NCBI GenBank assembly: GCA_037039925.1
Contig: JAXRKP010000086.1
Location: 313,501 to 377,500 of the forward strand
Reading direction: 5' to 3'
Length of the DNA: 64,000 nt
From: Doris montereyensis
Lineage: Eukaryota > Mollusca > Gastropoda > Nudibranchia > Dorididae
Shown: one piece after another, positions 36,801 to 47,489 of the stretch
How positions within the stretch are numbered: the first letter of the stretch is position 1
How the letters are laid out: every line of letters starts with the position of its first letter
Position numbers and translations under genes: made by a program
The notes under the pieces: model-generated
Database searches by the model: none
What the model saw: the letters and a program-made list of their open reading frames with translations, nothing else
Told to the model about the DNA's origin: nothing

Positions 36801-39800
36801 GTTTGAGCTTCCACATATCTACATTCATTTTCTTCATTTTTGAGGATGCCTTTGCGACTGAATCCATAAATGTGATAAACAAAAGAGGACTTAGGATACA
36901 ACCCTGTCTTACCCCTATATCTACATCAAATTCTGCAGATATGTTTCCAGCTACTCTCACTGCACATGTTGGTTTATTGTAAAAAAATGTAATGGCTTCT
37001 ATTAAATTTTGCTCTACATTGTGTTCTTTTAAGGAATGCCATAGTTCGTCCCTCCTCACAGTGTCAAATGCCTTTTCTAAGTCAATAAAACACAGGTGCT
37101 AGTCAATGCTTCTCTCAAGGAATTTTTGTATTATTTGTCTAATTGTAAATATGTGATCTTGTACACTTCTTCCTGGTCTAAATCCACTCTGATGTTCTTC
37201 AATCTGATCTTCTACTCTTTTCCTTAGTCTCATTTCCAGTATCCTGGCATACACTTTTCCTGGTACACTAAGTAGTGATATCCCTTTATAGTTTGAGCAT
37301 TCCATAGTTGATCCTTTCTTATGTATTGGTACTACCGTTCCCTTTTTCCAGTCGTCTGACACCTGTTTGGACTTCCATGCTTGTTGACATATTGCATGTA
37401 GTAGTTTGTCTGCCTCTCTCCCTTACTTTTTAATCATTTCTGGATAAACTTGATCTGCTCCTGGGACTTTTCATAATTTCACTTTTCTTATAGCTGTTTA
37501 GATTTCTTCCATTGATATATCTACATCTTCAGCTGTCTTCTCTGGATTACTTGTTACTCTTACTAATTGATCTTTACTCCTTGTTTCATATGTTCTGGAG
37601 GGATTATGTAATTGTTGAAAATACTTTCTCCACGTTTCCATGATTTGGCTGTCTTTTTCCATTATTTCTCCTTTGGCATTCTTAATTTGTCGTATTGGGC
37701 ATGTTTTGGTCTTTCTCATGCTCTTCATTGCCCCCCAGAACAGCTTTTGATTTCCTTGATAGCTTTCTTGAAGTCTTTGTCCAAACTCTTCCCATTGTTC
37801 CTGTTTTGCTTTCCTAACTTCCTCTTTGGCGATAGTTCTTTTATTCACGTAATCTATCCTATCCTTTGGTCTCTTTGTTTGCAAGTATTTCTTTGAGGCA
37901 TCCTTCTTTTCTTTGATCTTAGTTTTGACATTCTCATTCCACCATGTTCTTTTCCTATCTCCTTTAATTTGTTTCCTACCACAGACCTCTTCAGTACAAC
38001 TGAGGAGTGTTTCTTATACATTTGCCACTTTACTTCTATTGTGCTATCATTCCGATCCATCTGCCTTTCACTGATAAATCTTTTTATCCTAGATTGGTAT
38101 ACCTGTTTTACTATTGGTTTATTTAGTTCCTGTATTTTGAATTTAGTAGCTTTTTTCTTTCCTTTTCTGTTTGTTTTCTTCAGTCAGTAATCTCATTTTG
38201 ACAATCACTAGGTGATGATCACTAAATATTTCTGCTCCTCTGTTCACTCTTGCATCCAATGTACTGTAAAAAGGGAACTGCTAACTATTATGTAGTTTAT
38301 CATTAACGTTTCACACCTGTCTTCATTTACTCTTGTATATTTGTGGATATCTTTATGAGGAAAAAAGATGTTGGCTATTTTCATGTTATTCTTTAGGCAA
38401 AAATCTATAAGTCTCTCCATTTGGAAAAGTTGTTGTCTCTCCTTCTTTACCTATTACTCCTCCTGATGTTTCTATATTGTTGCCTACTCTAGCGTTTAAA
38501 TGTCCTAAAACCATTAGTTCCTGTTTGTGTATAAGATTCTCTGCAGCTATTTGTAAATCGTTTTTCGAAGGTATCTTTTCTTCTTTAGTGGCGTCTTCGT
38601 TTGGTGCATAAGCTATTAATAATTTAATTTCTCGTCCTTTTGGTTTAATGTTTACCTCTAATAGCCGTGGGCTTAGATATTTCCAACTTTCTAGTAGCTT
38701 TTCATGCCTTTTATGCTCTAGGAGACCTACTCCTGCTCTAGCTCTTTGACATCTACTCCTGAGAAGATTAAAATATGATTTGGTCCTATATTTTCTATTC
38801 CTTGTCCTTTTTCTTTGTTTCTGTAATAGCCAAAATGTCTACTTTGAATTTTTTCATTTCTTCATCTAATTCTAACTCTTTTCCATTTATTGACCTAACA
38901 TTCCATGTTACAAAAATCACAGTCCGTGTTCGTTTTCATTTTCATCGTTGAAAGGTCAAGCCGGATATATTATATTTAGTTCTCTGCATCAGTTGGGTTT
39001 TGGATAAGCAGGGGATTAGCCCACTGTACCCTAGGTAGATGGTGGGGCTGCCACCTTGAGGCCCCCTACCAGGCCTTGTTATTTTCTGTCAGGGTTAACT
39101 CCCTTAGCCTTTGGTCATTCAAGACCAGCCTGCAAGTCAGCAGGTTGTTATTTTCAGTCAGGGTTAACTCCCTTAGCCTTTGGTCAGTCAAGACTGACTT
39201 GCAAGGCAGCAGGTTGTTTTCTGTCAGGGTTATTTCCCTTAGCCTTTGGTCAGCCAAGACCGACCTGCAAGGCAGCAGGAGACTCGTGGAGGCGGGATCA
39301 TCTACTCCCCGTACAGGTGCTCACCTGTCCACTGCCCGGGTTATATTTACTAAGAGTACCAATTATAGTGAATGGATGCGGGGATTGGGTGTTGGTGATC
39401 AAGTGATAAAGATAAAGCTGGATTTATAGGCTGTATTCCCGCACAAGTGCAGGCTCACCAACTGTACATCATGTATCCCCAATCATTTATCCCCAATTAG
39501 GGTATTTCAATCAAAGCCCTTGGGAGCATACAATACAGCGGCCTGTTAGGCGCTTTCTACTAACTTTCTGACAAGATCTTTCTCTACCTATAGCTGGGTA
39601 CTCATTTGCACCTGAGTCAAGTGAAGAAAGCAGAGGAAAATACCTTTCCTAAGAGTGCAACGTTGGGAAAAAACACTTTTGCCAGCCATGGGTTTTGGTA
39701 CCGGTGCCGTCATGGTTACAAGCTCACAACACTGCATTTTTGTTGCAATGTGATAGACAGATACAACTGATAGACAGACTGAAACAATGAGTTCGTGGGT

Positions 39801-42218
39801 TTTGAGTTTTAGATTCACGATCTTCCTCACTTAATTTATCCTCGATGAGATTTTTTATTTATGTCCATCCTTGCCAATAGAGTAAGATTTTTATACGCTA
39901 TGTCAAACATTGGGGCTTAAGATGACGTTATTATTTAAATGTAAGTTACAATTTCCGGCAGCAGCATGAAGCTCTATTGTGAGTTTGAACGCTTGCTTAA
40001 GGTAACCATGACAACTGGTGAGTAAATGTTTTAACCTTAAATTTCAATAACACGCTATGATTTCTTTCTACATAAAGCTAATGAAGCCCTGAAAATGAAA
40101 CATCTGATGTTTAAAGTTCGGTCGATGTCAGAAGCTTCTAAAAAAGGACAGAGCAAAGCAAAACATAGTTCAGGTAAGCAATTTTAATTGGTAATGTAAT
40201 GTGAAACATACAATTTTGAAATTTCTTTCTTTTCTGTTTGTGATGTATGCTTATAGTTTCTGTAAAGGGGTGAACAGAAGTTTTGATTTTTAGGTTTTCT
40301 GTTTTTCTGGTCCTTGTTACGTGATTGTAAATTACGTTTGTCCTCAATATATCTTCCTTCTGTCACAGCCTTTGTCGCCTGACCCACTTTTCTTTACCCT
40401 TTCCTGCATCTATTAAACAATTACTTGTAATGCATCCTCCTCTCCCCTACACCCCCCTTCTGTCCTCACACTTTCTTTGTTGTCAGTCGTCAGGTGTGAT
40501 TCTGCTTCCTCACTGTTCACATATACATCTTAATCTTACTACCGGTACAAATAAAATACTCTACAATATAACCTTGATTCAGTCTTCAATCTTGTTTACT
40601 TTGTGGCAGTGTTTACTTGCATCATTAGAAAACCTTCAAATCTGTCTGTGTATCAAACATGTAACAATCCTCATGTCAATTCAACACATGGATTTAGCTG
40701 GAAAAAATATCTATGACCATTTTTTACCCCAGAAATTGAGTTTATATGAGATTAGGTAGTTGCAAAATAAGTCAAAAGAGACAAATTACTAATCATCAAC
40801 GGTAAACTAACCCGCGCAAAAATCTTACATTATATCATAGAGGTGCATTCAGTCTATCCTCTAACACATTTCTCACATCTCAATACGATATTGCCTTGTA
40901 TACAAAAGCAGCCTCGTTGTTCATGTGGCTTCAAATAGAGGGCTTGTTTCATCATGTATGAAATTGATCTTAATATAGCAGCTCTTCTAGGATTGTTCTA
41001 AAACTATTTATTGGTACTCAATCACAGAATTCCTTCAGCCGTACAAAGCCAGACCTGAAACCACATCGATGGCTGCCAGACGGCTTGTGGCCGGTGCCCT
41101 GGGTATGACCGCACAAGTGCCGAAAGAAGTCAGAGACCAGGAGAGGAAAAAGCTAAAAGAAGCCAAAGGTAGGTGTTTTCCCCAGATTTTGGTAAAAATA
41201 CGAATGATATGAATGCGTCTCAGTGAACATGGAATAAAAAGGACGTAATTTCTCAGATGCATGAACTGAAGTCAAACACGTTTATGTGCTGGAAGGTGCT
41301 CTGAAGACCATACATGGGAACAATGTGTTAAGAATTCAATTTCATTCATACTTACTTGTTTGCACTGTACATATGGACATTTTTGTATGTATATAATATG
41401 GCCTTTAACGTCAATATTGACAATCCTGTAACAGTTGCTATCACTGCTATGCCTGGTTGTTTGCACTGTACATATGGATATTTTTTTGTATATAATATGG
41501 CCTTTGTCAATATAAATGAGTTGCTATAACTGTGCCTGGTTGTTTGCACTGTACATATGGACATTTTTGTATGTATATAATATGGCCTTTAAGTCAGTAT
41601 TGACAATCAGTTGCTATCACTGCTACTGGTTGTTTGCACTGTACATATGGACATTTTTGTATGTATATAATATGGCCTTTAACGTCAATATTGACAATCC
41701 TGTAAGAGTTGCTATCACTGCTACCCCTGGTTGTTTGCACTGTACATATGGACATTTTTGTATGTATATAATATGGCCTTTAACGTCAATATTGACAATC
41801 CTGTAACACTACAGTTGCTATCACTGCTATGCCTGGGCTAATTTTTATCCTGAGGAAGGTATGGATGCTCAGCCACATTTCATTCACCTCTGATCTTTGC
41901 CTCTTCTACTTTTATTAAAAGAAATTAACCGGTCAATAAGTCTGAGGTACAAGAGGTTGTAGGGGTATTTCTAAATAGGCCTTTGGTGGGAATTCAATTT
42001 GCCAGGGTGGTACCGTTATGGCCTGCTCTTTTTGTTTTCCAACCACCGAGGGCCCTTTTATATGTGCAAAGGCACATGGGACCTCCTAGATTATTTTATC
42101 CTGTCTACCACAGGATAAGGGAGTAGAAGAAATTGGAAAAAACGGATTTCAAATTCAAGCCTGCACAGCCGGGATTTGAACCCACGACCTTGGCTTGGTA
42201 GGCCAAATGTATTTTGAA

Positions 42219-42263
<45 letters not shown>

Positions 42264-43167
42264 ATGTTTGATAGAGTATGTGTTTGTGTGTGTGTGTAGA
42301 TAATAAAGGTATGTTATGTCTTCTGTGGGCCATTGGCAGGTGCTATTGGTAGGTTCTACTTCTTTTCTTTCACTCTTTCAGGTGTCTTTTCATCTTGCTG
42401 TTTCCCTTATATTCACTCTGAGATCACAGCATAATGTGGACAGGGTAAATGTTATGAAACGAGCAAACTTCTGTCTTATGTTTAAAATACTCTTGTTCCA
42501 TCTTGTTCCAGTATCTTTTACTTCTCTTTTCTTGTTGTCAAAACGCTGATATCAATTTCATCATAGGAGTTTGGTTGAGTATGTTTATATTCACAGTTCC
42601 TTTTCAGTAGTGTATTTTGTCTTCCTGACAAAAAGAGAGATGGTAGTGGGGTGGGGTGGGGGGGGGGGGGGTAAGGAGTTAGAAGAACAGAGGAAGATTT
42701 ACAATGGGCAGAGCCATAAGTTCTTGGAAAAAGACTTGCAAGCGTTTTCATTTCAATAGACTAATGTAAGTATTTGTGTGTGTGTGTGACTATCAGTGCG
42801 TATTTCCACTTTATTAAATGCAGTCTTTATTCAATTGCTTGTGTCACTCTATTGATACTTAAATGCATTTTTTGTTTTGCATTTTTTTTCAGTCTTTGCA
42901 CTGTTTACATGGTTCACAATGATAGAGCTATCAACTATTAGGAAAAATCAGGGACATTTTTTTTTCAGAAATGTTTTGGGAACCCTGTTCATTTTCCTTG
43001 ATATGTTTATTTTTTCTCGCAGGTTCTATTATTGTATGTAAATTCTTTGAAGAGAAAATAATTCTTTTCCGTCAGATAAAAGACGACGAGACAGACAACA
43101 GAAGGTCGACATCTGGGACGGGTCGGTTGGAAAGTGTGCCATGGATGGAAACAGCGATAACAGATAA
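30699..43167 (+). CDS. R3HCC1L: R3H domain and coiled-coil containing protein 1-like, whole gene span (10 exons)
   Basis: Exons: 30699-30849, 31081-31227, 31546-31795, 32587-33838, 34276-34366, 34843-34924, 35744-35815, 40078-40173, 41028-41168, 43076-43167. All borders are GT/AG and phases agree once one-base breaks are allowed for. The product is near 790 residues, similar to vertebrate R3HCC1L. Domain order is R3H (VLIFPPLSSYQRLLIHKAVE..FSIGLQDARRIVV), a charged low-complexity middle with EVYIPRALR, an acidic EEDSWDALFDDNGDCLDDSL motif, then an RRM-like part ([28 protein letters not shown]). The C-terminus is basic. R3H and RRM folds imply nucleic-acid binding; the cellular role of the family is poorly known. 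About nine one-base frame breaks occur, mostly in exons 3 and 4. Intron 7 contains an antisense RTE LINE. The choice between R3HCC1 and R3HCC1L is not firm. Confidence 0.88.
31081..31227 (+). CDS. R3HCC1L: R3HCC1L-like exon 2 (R3H domain)
   Basis: After a long T tract and CAG it encodes VLIFPPLSSYQRLLIHKAVE, then TDFPDLITFSIGLQDARRIV and VAFREACKR. FPPLSS..R.LIH and the following FS(I/V)G are the family's R3H signature. It enters in phase 2 and leaves in phase 2 (AAAAG|GTGAAA). Confidence 0.88.
31546..31795 (+). CDS. R3HCC1L: R3HCC1L-like exon 3 (two frame breaks)
   Basis: It encodes GEKGRELLSRPPEPNSDNQK, then TSKWNNLSSSERVNNWVKQR and EARRLNRELD before a TAA. The coding text resumes in another frame (TKRTTDDLEGIDDFNCVNEE) and again near 31770 (NLSSSDGQ), which joins in phase to exon 4. 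The raw sequence therefore lacks continuity by single bases at about 31697 and 31771. Confidence 0.7.
32587..33838 (+). CDS. R3HCC1L: R3HCC1L-like exon 4 (long variable exon, about six frame breaks)
   Basis: Joining frames by eye gives GIYIPPSLRQKR, MEVESVSQ.., a GRGRGRRKPEMEVYIPRALR motif typical of the family, a long Ser/Lys/Asp-rich region, and the conserved NGDEEDSWDALFDDNGDCLD DSLVEE at the end. Breaks lie at about 32650, 32803 (a five-A run), 33134, 33296, 33535 (A9/G5 runs) and 33602 (A run), most next to homopolymers. The acceptor is TTTCACAG-like TTCACAG and the donor GAG|GTATGC. Confidence 0.75.
34276..34366 (+). CDS. R3HCC1L: R3HCC1L-like exon 5
   Basis: It encodes LTEHVGKVEIDKPKINYLNY then TPKEPDLDMR, matching the family stretch between the acidic motif and the RRM-like domain (compare EEPDLDE in vertebrates). 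It starts in phase 0 and leaves in phase 1 (CGAG|GTATGT). Confidence 0.85.
34843..34924 (+). CDS. R3HCC1L: R3HCC1L-like exon 6 (start of RRM-like domain)
   Basis: It encodes [20 protein letters not shown] then ITAFRDFS. The FSHIVEI.DFP strand-loop and the helix align with the first strand and helix of the C-terminal RRM-like domain of the family. The acceptor is TTTCTTTCAG and the donor TC|GTAAGT. Confidence 0.88.
35744..35815 (+). CDS. R3HCC1L: R3HCC1L-like exon 7 (one extra base)
   Basis: Dropping one T at about 35757 gives [20 protein letters not shown] TVA, the most conserved family segment ([15 protein letters not shown] in vertebrates). With that base present the frame hits TGA. The next intron (35816-40077) holds the RTE LINE. 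Confidence 0.85.
36060..38960 (-). mobile_element. Near full-length RTE-type LINE (AP endonuclease + reverse transcriptase), inserted antisense
   Basis: On the minus strand, from right to left: TWNVRSINGKELELDEEMKK and VDILAITETKKK (AP-endonuclease start, ~38900-38780), VLGHLNARVG, the RT fingers WKKGTVVPIHKKGSTMECSN and SGFRPGRSVQDHIFTIRQII, palm DIGVRQGCILSPLLF, the catalytic SFADDLVLFGKSE, and a C-terminal ALLYGSETW-like and NPLRWFGHVNRM plus GKRPKGRPRRKWEE ending. This order fits RTE/'craniofacial development protein 2-like' elements. Several stops and frame changes interrupt it, so it is probably inactive or its consensus is noisy. It lies in intron 7 of the R3HCC1L-like gene. Confidence 0.85.
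38961..39560 (-). mobile_element. Presumed 5'UTR of the RTE LINE
   Basis: Relatively GC-rich sequence immediately upstream of the endonuclease frame. It contains three tandem ~69-bp repeats and then a segment without coding capacity, with ctgtccactgcccgggtta at about 39327. Assignment to the LINE is from position only. Confidence 0.4.
39076..39280. repeat. Three ~69-bp tandem repeats
   Basis: Copies start near 39076, 39145 and 39214. Each carries gtcagggtta(a/t), cccttagcctttggtca and gcaag(t/g)cagcagg. They may be promoter-like repeats of the LINE 5' end. Confidence 0.85.
39575..39735 (-). repeat. SINE family A fragment, minus
   Basis: The reverse complement shows ccatggctggcaaaagtgtt, cactcttaggaaaggtattt and tcaggtgcaaatgagtaccc, the front and middle of family A. 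The 3' part is missing. Confidence 0.45.
40078..40173 (+). CDS. R3HCC1L: R3HCC1L-like exon 8
   Basis: It encodes ANEALKMKHLMFKVRSMSEA then SKKGQSKAKHSS. The EALK..LMFKVR segment corresponds to the helix and last strand of the RRM-like domain. Phase 1 in and out; the acceptor is CATAAAG and the donor CAG|GTAAGC. Confidence 0.82.
41028..41168 (+). CDS. R3HCC1L: R3HCC1L-like exon 9
   Basis: It encodes EFLQPYKARPETTSMAARRL, VAGALGMTAQVPKEVRDQER and KKLKEAK. The RPETT..ARRLV.GALG block is conserved in R3HCC1/R3HCC1L C-termini. The donor is AAAG|GTAGGT, phase 1. Confidence 0.88.
41355..41835. repeat. Five ~83-102-bp tandem repeats in R3HCC1L-like intron 9
   Basis: Copies start near 41355, 41457, 41539, 41631 and 41731. 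Each has ttgtttgcactgtacatatg, atttttgtatgtatataata and tggcctttaa.gtcaatatt. Copies 2 and 3 carry small deletions. Confidence 0.9.
42215..42260. repeat. (TA)n then (TG)n microsatellite
   Basis: About eighteen TA units are followed by a TG-rich tail, in intron 9. Confidence 0.9.
42310..42440 (+). repeat. Dispersed repeat family D, plus copy
   Basis: It contains ctattggtaggttctacttc, ttttctttcactctttcagg, catcttgctgtttccctta and cactctgagatcacagca. This is the clearest local copy with which to define the family. Confidence 0.5.
43076..43167 (+). CDS. R3HCC1L: R3HCC1L-like last coding exon
   Basis: After TTTTCCGTCAG it encodes DKRRRDRQQKVDIWDGSVGK then CAMDGNSDNR and TAA at 43165-43167. A basic run followed by a WDG-type tryptophan near the end matches the family's basic C-terminus. 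Phase 1 entry agrees with exon 9. Confidence 0.8.
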
Positions 43168-43490
43168 TGATTTTGAACGTTTGCCTGTGACATATCATCC
43201 TCATGCTCTTCAAAGCAGACTTTGTTTTTTTCCGAGAAGGTCTTTCATCGAGAAAAACTCTGTAAATAAGATTGTTTTTTGGGCAAGGGAAAAAGGTATC
43301 ATTGAATGATATTAATGTAATTCAAATTGAAGAAATTTCAAGGTCATAGGAGATTAGCAACAGTGGATTGTATGGGTGAAAACATTGGTACAGAAGTCTA
43401 AAGCAGAGATGCTACTTGTTGCCTTATAAGTAAAGGGATCCCTGGCTCTCGATACATTGGAAAACTGTATATTAGAATGTAATAGAGATT
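43168..43490 (+). other. Presumed 3'UTR start of the R3HCC1L-like gene
   Basis: Non-coding and AT-rich. No good AATAAA appears before the SINE. The AATAAAAATAAA at about 43784-43795 lies at the edge of the SINE and could be used. The end of the transcript is undefined. Confidence 0.35.
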
Positions 43491-43800
43491 TTTTATTTGA
43501 TTTACCCACATCCACAACTAAGGTGATCGCAGGGTTTTGGTACGATTATTAAGTTTTCCAGGACTGCCCTGTGAACTACCAAGGGATCTTTAAAGTGCAC
43601 AGTGTTGTTATTTGCACACGAGACCACCTTTTTATTGTCCGTTGCCGATGGGATCCACCTACCTGGACCAGGGGGGTAGATTGTACTCGGAAAACTCAAG
43701 AAACTTTTTCAACCATTGGTGGGGCTCGAACCAACTACCAAGGCCAAGACTGTGTCTATGGACTACTGTCCCCCCCCCCCCCACAATAAAAATAAAGTGA
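43490..43800 (-). repeat. SINE family B, minus copy
   Basis: The reverse complement has the B-box-like GTTGGTTCGAGCCC, an internal C-rich run and ccaggtaggtggatcccatc, then gatcccttggtagttcacag. The 3' end is cttagttgtggatgtgggta aatcaaat. This is the most complete family B copy in the window. Confidence 0.6.
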
Positions 43801-44310
43801 TCCCTGGCTCTCGATACATTGGAAGGCTTCTGAGAATGTTGAAGAGAAAAGTGATGCTTAGCTGATAAATCTGACTTTCTAGTCACCCTTTGTTAGCTTA
43901 ATTTTTACTTGTTTGTAAAAGGGAATATGACGTGAAACTTTGAATGTTTCCCAGACAGGTAATAAACTGTTACAGACATTCACAAATGGATGCTTGAGGA
44001 GAATCCTCAGGTCAGACAAACAACGATCACAATGAAGAAATATGGCACAGGAGATGGCGATGGATTGGACACACCCCAAGGAAGACTGACAGACAGCAGC
44101 ATAGCCAGACAGGCACTTTAGTGGAATCCACAAGGAACAAGAAGAGAGGCACGCCATGAGCAACATGGAGAGGGAGTGATGAGAATGACATGAAGAGAAA
44201 CAAAAACACTTGACGGACCTGAAGAAGCTGGCAAAGAATAAGTGGAAAGTGTTTCTTCATGCTCATATCCTGGCAGGGGTGGAAGGTTTTGATGAGGATG
44301 ATGTAAAAGA
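43801..44310. other. Intergenic DNA, possibly an old element
   Basis: The part 43970-44260 is richer in GA than its flanks: ggaagactgacagacagcag, agacaggcactttagtggaa. It reads in part like RGP/RAT-type coding debris but has no motif I can name. Confidence 0.3.
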
Positions 44311-44314
44311 GGAG

Positions 44315-44485
44315 GTACCGGTGACTCAGTGGTTAAGCTGCTGGATTTGGGATTATGAGGCCATGGGTTTGACGCCCAGCAATGCTGGATCTAAAGTCGT
44401 ATTCCGAGGGAAAGATACTTGGCATTCAATCACCCTTTTGACTCAGGCACAATTGAGTGCTAGGACGATGTATTCACTTCAGGCT
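44315..44485 (+). repeat. tRNA-derived SINE head (family A-like)
   Basis: The head ggtgactcagtggttaagct is an A-box region, and ccatgggtttgacgcccagc holds a damaged B box. Then follow gagggaaagatacttggcat and tgactcaggcacaattgag. The 3' body of family A is absent. Confidence 0.55.
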
Positions 44486-45000
44486 ATAGAAAGTATAAAC
44501 TCTAATGGCATTGCAGGCATTTTACGTACTTATGTTTTTGAAAGATTTGGTTTGAATACTTACATAGTATGGAAAATGAAATACCCCCCTTCCCGTGCCT
44601 GGTTGGGAACCCTGACCTAGTGTAAGTTTGAATTCTTCTTAAGTTAAGAAGAATCTCTTTTTGCTTTGTATTTTTTTAAGCATGCTTATGTTTGGCGTAT
44701 AATTTTGTTTTTAAAGACTATTGTTTTATAAAAAAAATTCCATTTTCCATTTCATTAGATTGCTTTTTAGTATTTCCAAACATAACATATCACATGTTGA
44801 ATATTCTTTGGTCTTTGAGAACAACGAGTTCATTAAATTAAGATACTTTTCAACGCAATGTTTAATAACTTCTGTATTGTGCTGTGAGAAGGCAATTGTT
44901 TGGTGGTGTCTCTAGTGTAATCCAGCTTGCTTTGTTTTTTAATCTCCGTTCTCCAGTGGGAATGGGAACTGTACATTTTTACTTAAACTCTAAATACTCC
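44486..45000. other. Intergenic DNA, no gene seen
   Basis: AT-rich with no recognised feature. Confidence 0.4.
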
Positions 45001-45004
45001 AATC

Positions 45005-45265
45005 AAGAGGCATCAGAAGCTCAGTCGGTAGAGCGTCTGACTGCCCCACAGGAGGCCCAGTTTTGAGTCCAATCTGGGCCAAATTTTCTTGCCCTCCTGT
45101 TGCCCCAACAGTGAAATGGGTAGCTATGCCTATTCAGGCCTGGTGAAAGTAAAGATGGCATGTAAAGCAATGACAAACTAAACTGCATTATGCCGTATAC
45201 CTAGAAAAATCAGGACTCTACTCCTGATTACCCTACACTTAACTCTGAGTATTGAACTAATCAAA
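45005..45265 (+). repeat. SINE family C, plus copy
   Basis: The tRNA-like head agctcagtcggtagagcgtc has a strong A box. The B-box position (ttttgagtccaatc) has decayed. The body aacagtgaaatgggtagcta, tgccgtatacctagaaaaat and ccctacacttaactctgag matches the minus copy at 16.9 kb. Confidence 0.65.
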
Positions 45266-46920
45266 TGATGTGTGGGATTAGATGTAGTACAATAGTGTCG
45301 GAGTGAAATGTTTTTCATGTTTAACTTTAACTATCTTGAGATGAATGGCATATTTGAAGATGACAAGTACGTTTCAATTTTCATATATCGTCGGTGAAAT
45401 TATCTGAACAAGCAAGTCTGCATTTCTTCATTTTTCAGGGGAAGTAAACAACGTAATGAATCATCACATAAGGCTGCAAACATTATGTTATACTTTTGGA
45501 TCATAATTTGATAACTACTTCAATCTTTAGAATGTAGTGAATGGACAAAATGCACTTATACGGTTAGAGCAGTTTTTTGAAAGGTCTAATCCAGTAAGTC
45601 AGCCCCTTGACTTACAAGGCTAAAGTTTAAAGACGTGGGGAAAAAACACAAATTTTCATGTAGACCATGTGAGTAAAAAGAGAGTTTCTATTGGTTCAAG
45701 GCCTCCGCCTCCAGTATTTATAAAGACACGAGAGAAGCATACCATTGATCATTTAAAGGACAAATTTCATGTCCTATGTATCATAGACTTATGCGTTTAG
45801 ACAATTTCACCCAGGATTTAAAGGTTTTATATTTGTACTTCTACAAAGATTGTTTAATTGCAAATTAAAAGTGTTTATATTTGTGTGTAAGACAAGTTGT
45901 GTCCATTGTCATGTGAGGGATGCATTTCATTACCAAATTATGTAATATGTGTGTACAGTATGATCCAGTCTGGCGCATGTCAATGTCACCCAATATGAAG
46001 TGTTGTTTTATGAATCATACACACGTACATTGTGTAATTATAATGTAAAGCTTCTCAATGTAGTGAAGTGCAGAGTAAGTTTGTTGACAGTAAAGTTTTG
46101 TGAAATTTAAGATACTCTCTTTGTCACTGTTGGTGTCTTAACATAGTGTGTATGGTTTACGTGTGTATGGTATTATGTAGGATGAAGACAGGATGTGTAC
46201 ATGTATTTGAAAGAACTTAATTCATTTATTATTGAACTTTAAAGCTATTATAAAATATAGATCAGACTTAAGCTAAACAAAGTTGTGAACATTTATAATA
46301 CAGCTTTTATTGAGTATCAATACATCAGAATTGGTTTCGCTATCAGTGATCAGCAGTAAGTTTTAAAACATTTCAATGGACAGTTGATTGAGCTGAAAGA
46401 ATTTAAAGCTGTGTAGGTGCATCGCCTTGGTAGAAAACATTATATATACAAAGCTGATTTTCTCTAACTTTGAACGCTATAAATTCAGGAACCACTGTAC
46501 CCACGACCACCAATTTTTGCCTGTAAGGTTTCAAATAACCTGCTGTAGGTTTTTAGTAAATGAACTATTGGATCAAATCAGTATTTGAATTGATTAGAAA
46601 AAGATTGTTTTCTTGCGATTGAGGTAACTTTTTAATGTCACTAGACTCAATGTCTTGATTTTTGATCATTACAATAAAAAACCTGTTTAACCTCAGTATT
46701 GAGTACAGATTCAATCTAAGAATCGTACTTGATATCACCCGTGCCGATACAGTGGTGACTGAGTTTATCACAGTCAAAGTTTGAGAGACCCAGCATTATA
46801 ATAAAGAGAAAGAATAATCCACCATTGTGTACGAGCATGCTTGTAACATATCAAGTGCTCTACGGCCCTTTCATAGAAATGTAGCAGTTGATGTGACAGT
46901 AATGGTCAACACTATGAAGT
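45266..46920. other. Intergenic DNA between convergent genes
   Basis: AT-rich with no exon or repeat that I recognise. It should include the 3'UTR end of the TLX gene (minus strand) or lie beyond it. The minus frame at 46565-46777 is unsupported. Confidence 0.4.
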
Positions 46921-46924
46921 GTCA

Positions 46925-47185
46925 TCGTTAGTAGATGATCAGTAGATAGAGCTTGTCTAACTCATACTAACTGGCGATCGTGTGAGGTCCTGGGATCGAA
47001 TCCTTGTAAGGTTTTATTCTTTGGAAAAATACTTAATACACCCCCCCCCCCATCGCTTCACTCAACTCAGGTGCAAATGGGTACCAGTATCAACTGGGGA
47101 ATAAAACCTGCAACAGACTAGTGTCCTCTCTTCGCCATAAATAAAAACCAGCTCTGTGGGTCGTAACAGCTTTGTAGGAAATTTG
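46925..47185 (+). repeat. SINE family A, plus copy with internal poly-C
   Basis: The head cagtagatagagcttgtc and tcctgggatcgaatccttg (B box) is followed by gaaaaatacttaatac, a C run, actcaactcaggtgcaaatg, gggtaccagtatcaactggg and acctgcaacagactagtgtc. It ends at gctctgtgggtcgtaacagc. Confidence 0.65.
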
Positions 47186-47489
47186 CTTTTTACACAGTCA
47201 CACGAGAGTCAAGTCGTGGCAAATGCCATGCGTGAGAATTGAGAGACACACAATGAGTTATGGTCAATCTAAAAGTAAAGTCACAAACTAAGCCTAGTTA
47301 ATAGTTACATGTATTACTACATAGGCAGACTGTAGGAGTATAAGCGAGACGAGTACATGTGCAAAGTTATACATAGGAGGCCACTAATCTTTTATCAAGG
47401 GTAATTCAAATCTAGCCGAATTGGGAAGCTTAAAGGGTTGTAATCTTTTCATCAAATTGTCACAATTAGGCTGATTAAGATTTGCTTAC

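Noticed and set aside
36125..37884. A host gene encoding reverse transcriptase or a craniofacial-development-like protein
   Set aside because: Domain order and flanks are those of an RTE LINE; such names in databases usually reflect the transposon.
39056..39429. Overlapping ~116-residue frames
   Set aside because: They arise from three tandem 69-bp repeats at the presumed LINE 5' end.
44318..44390. A tRNA gene on the plus strand
   Set aside because: The B box is damaged and the sequence is followed by SINE family A body.
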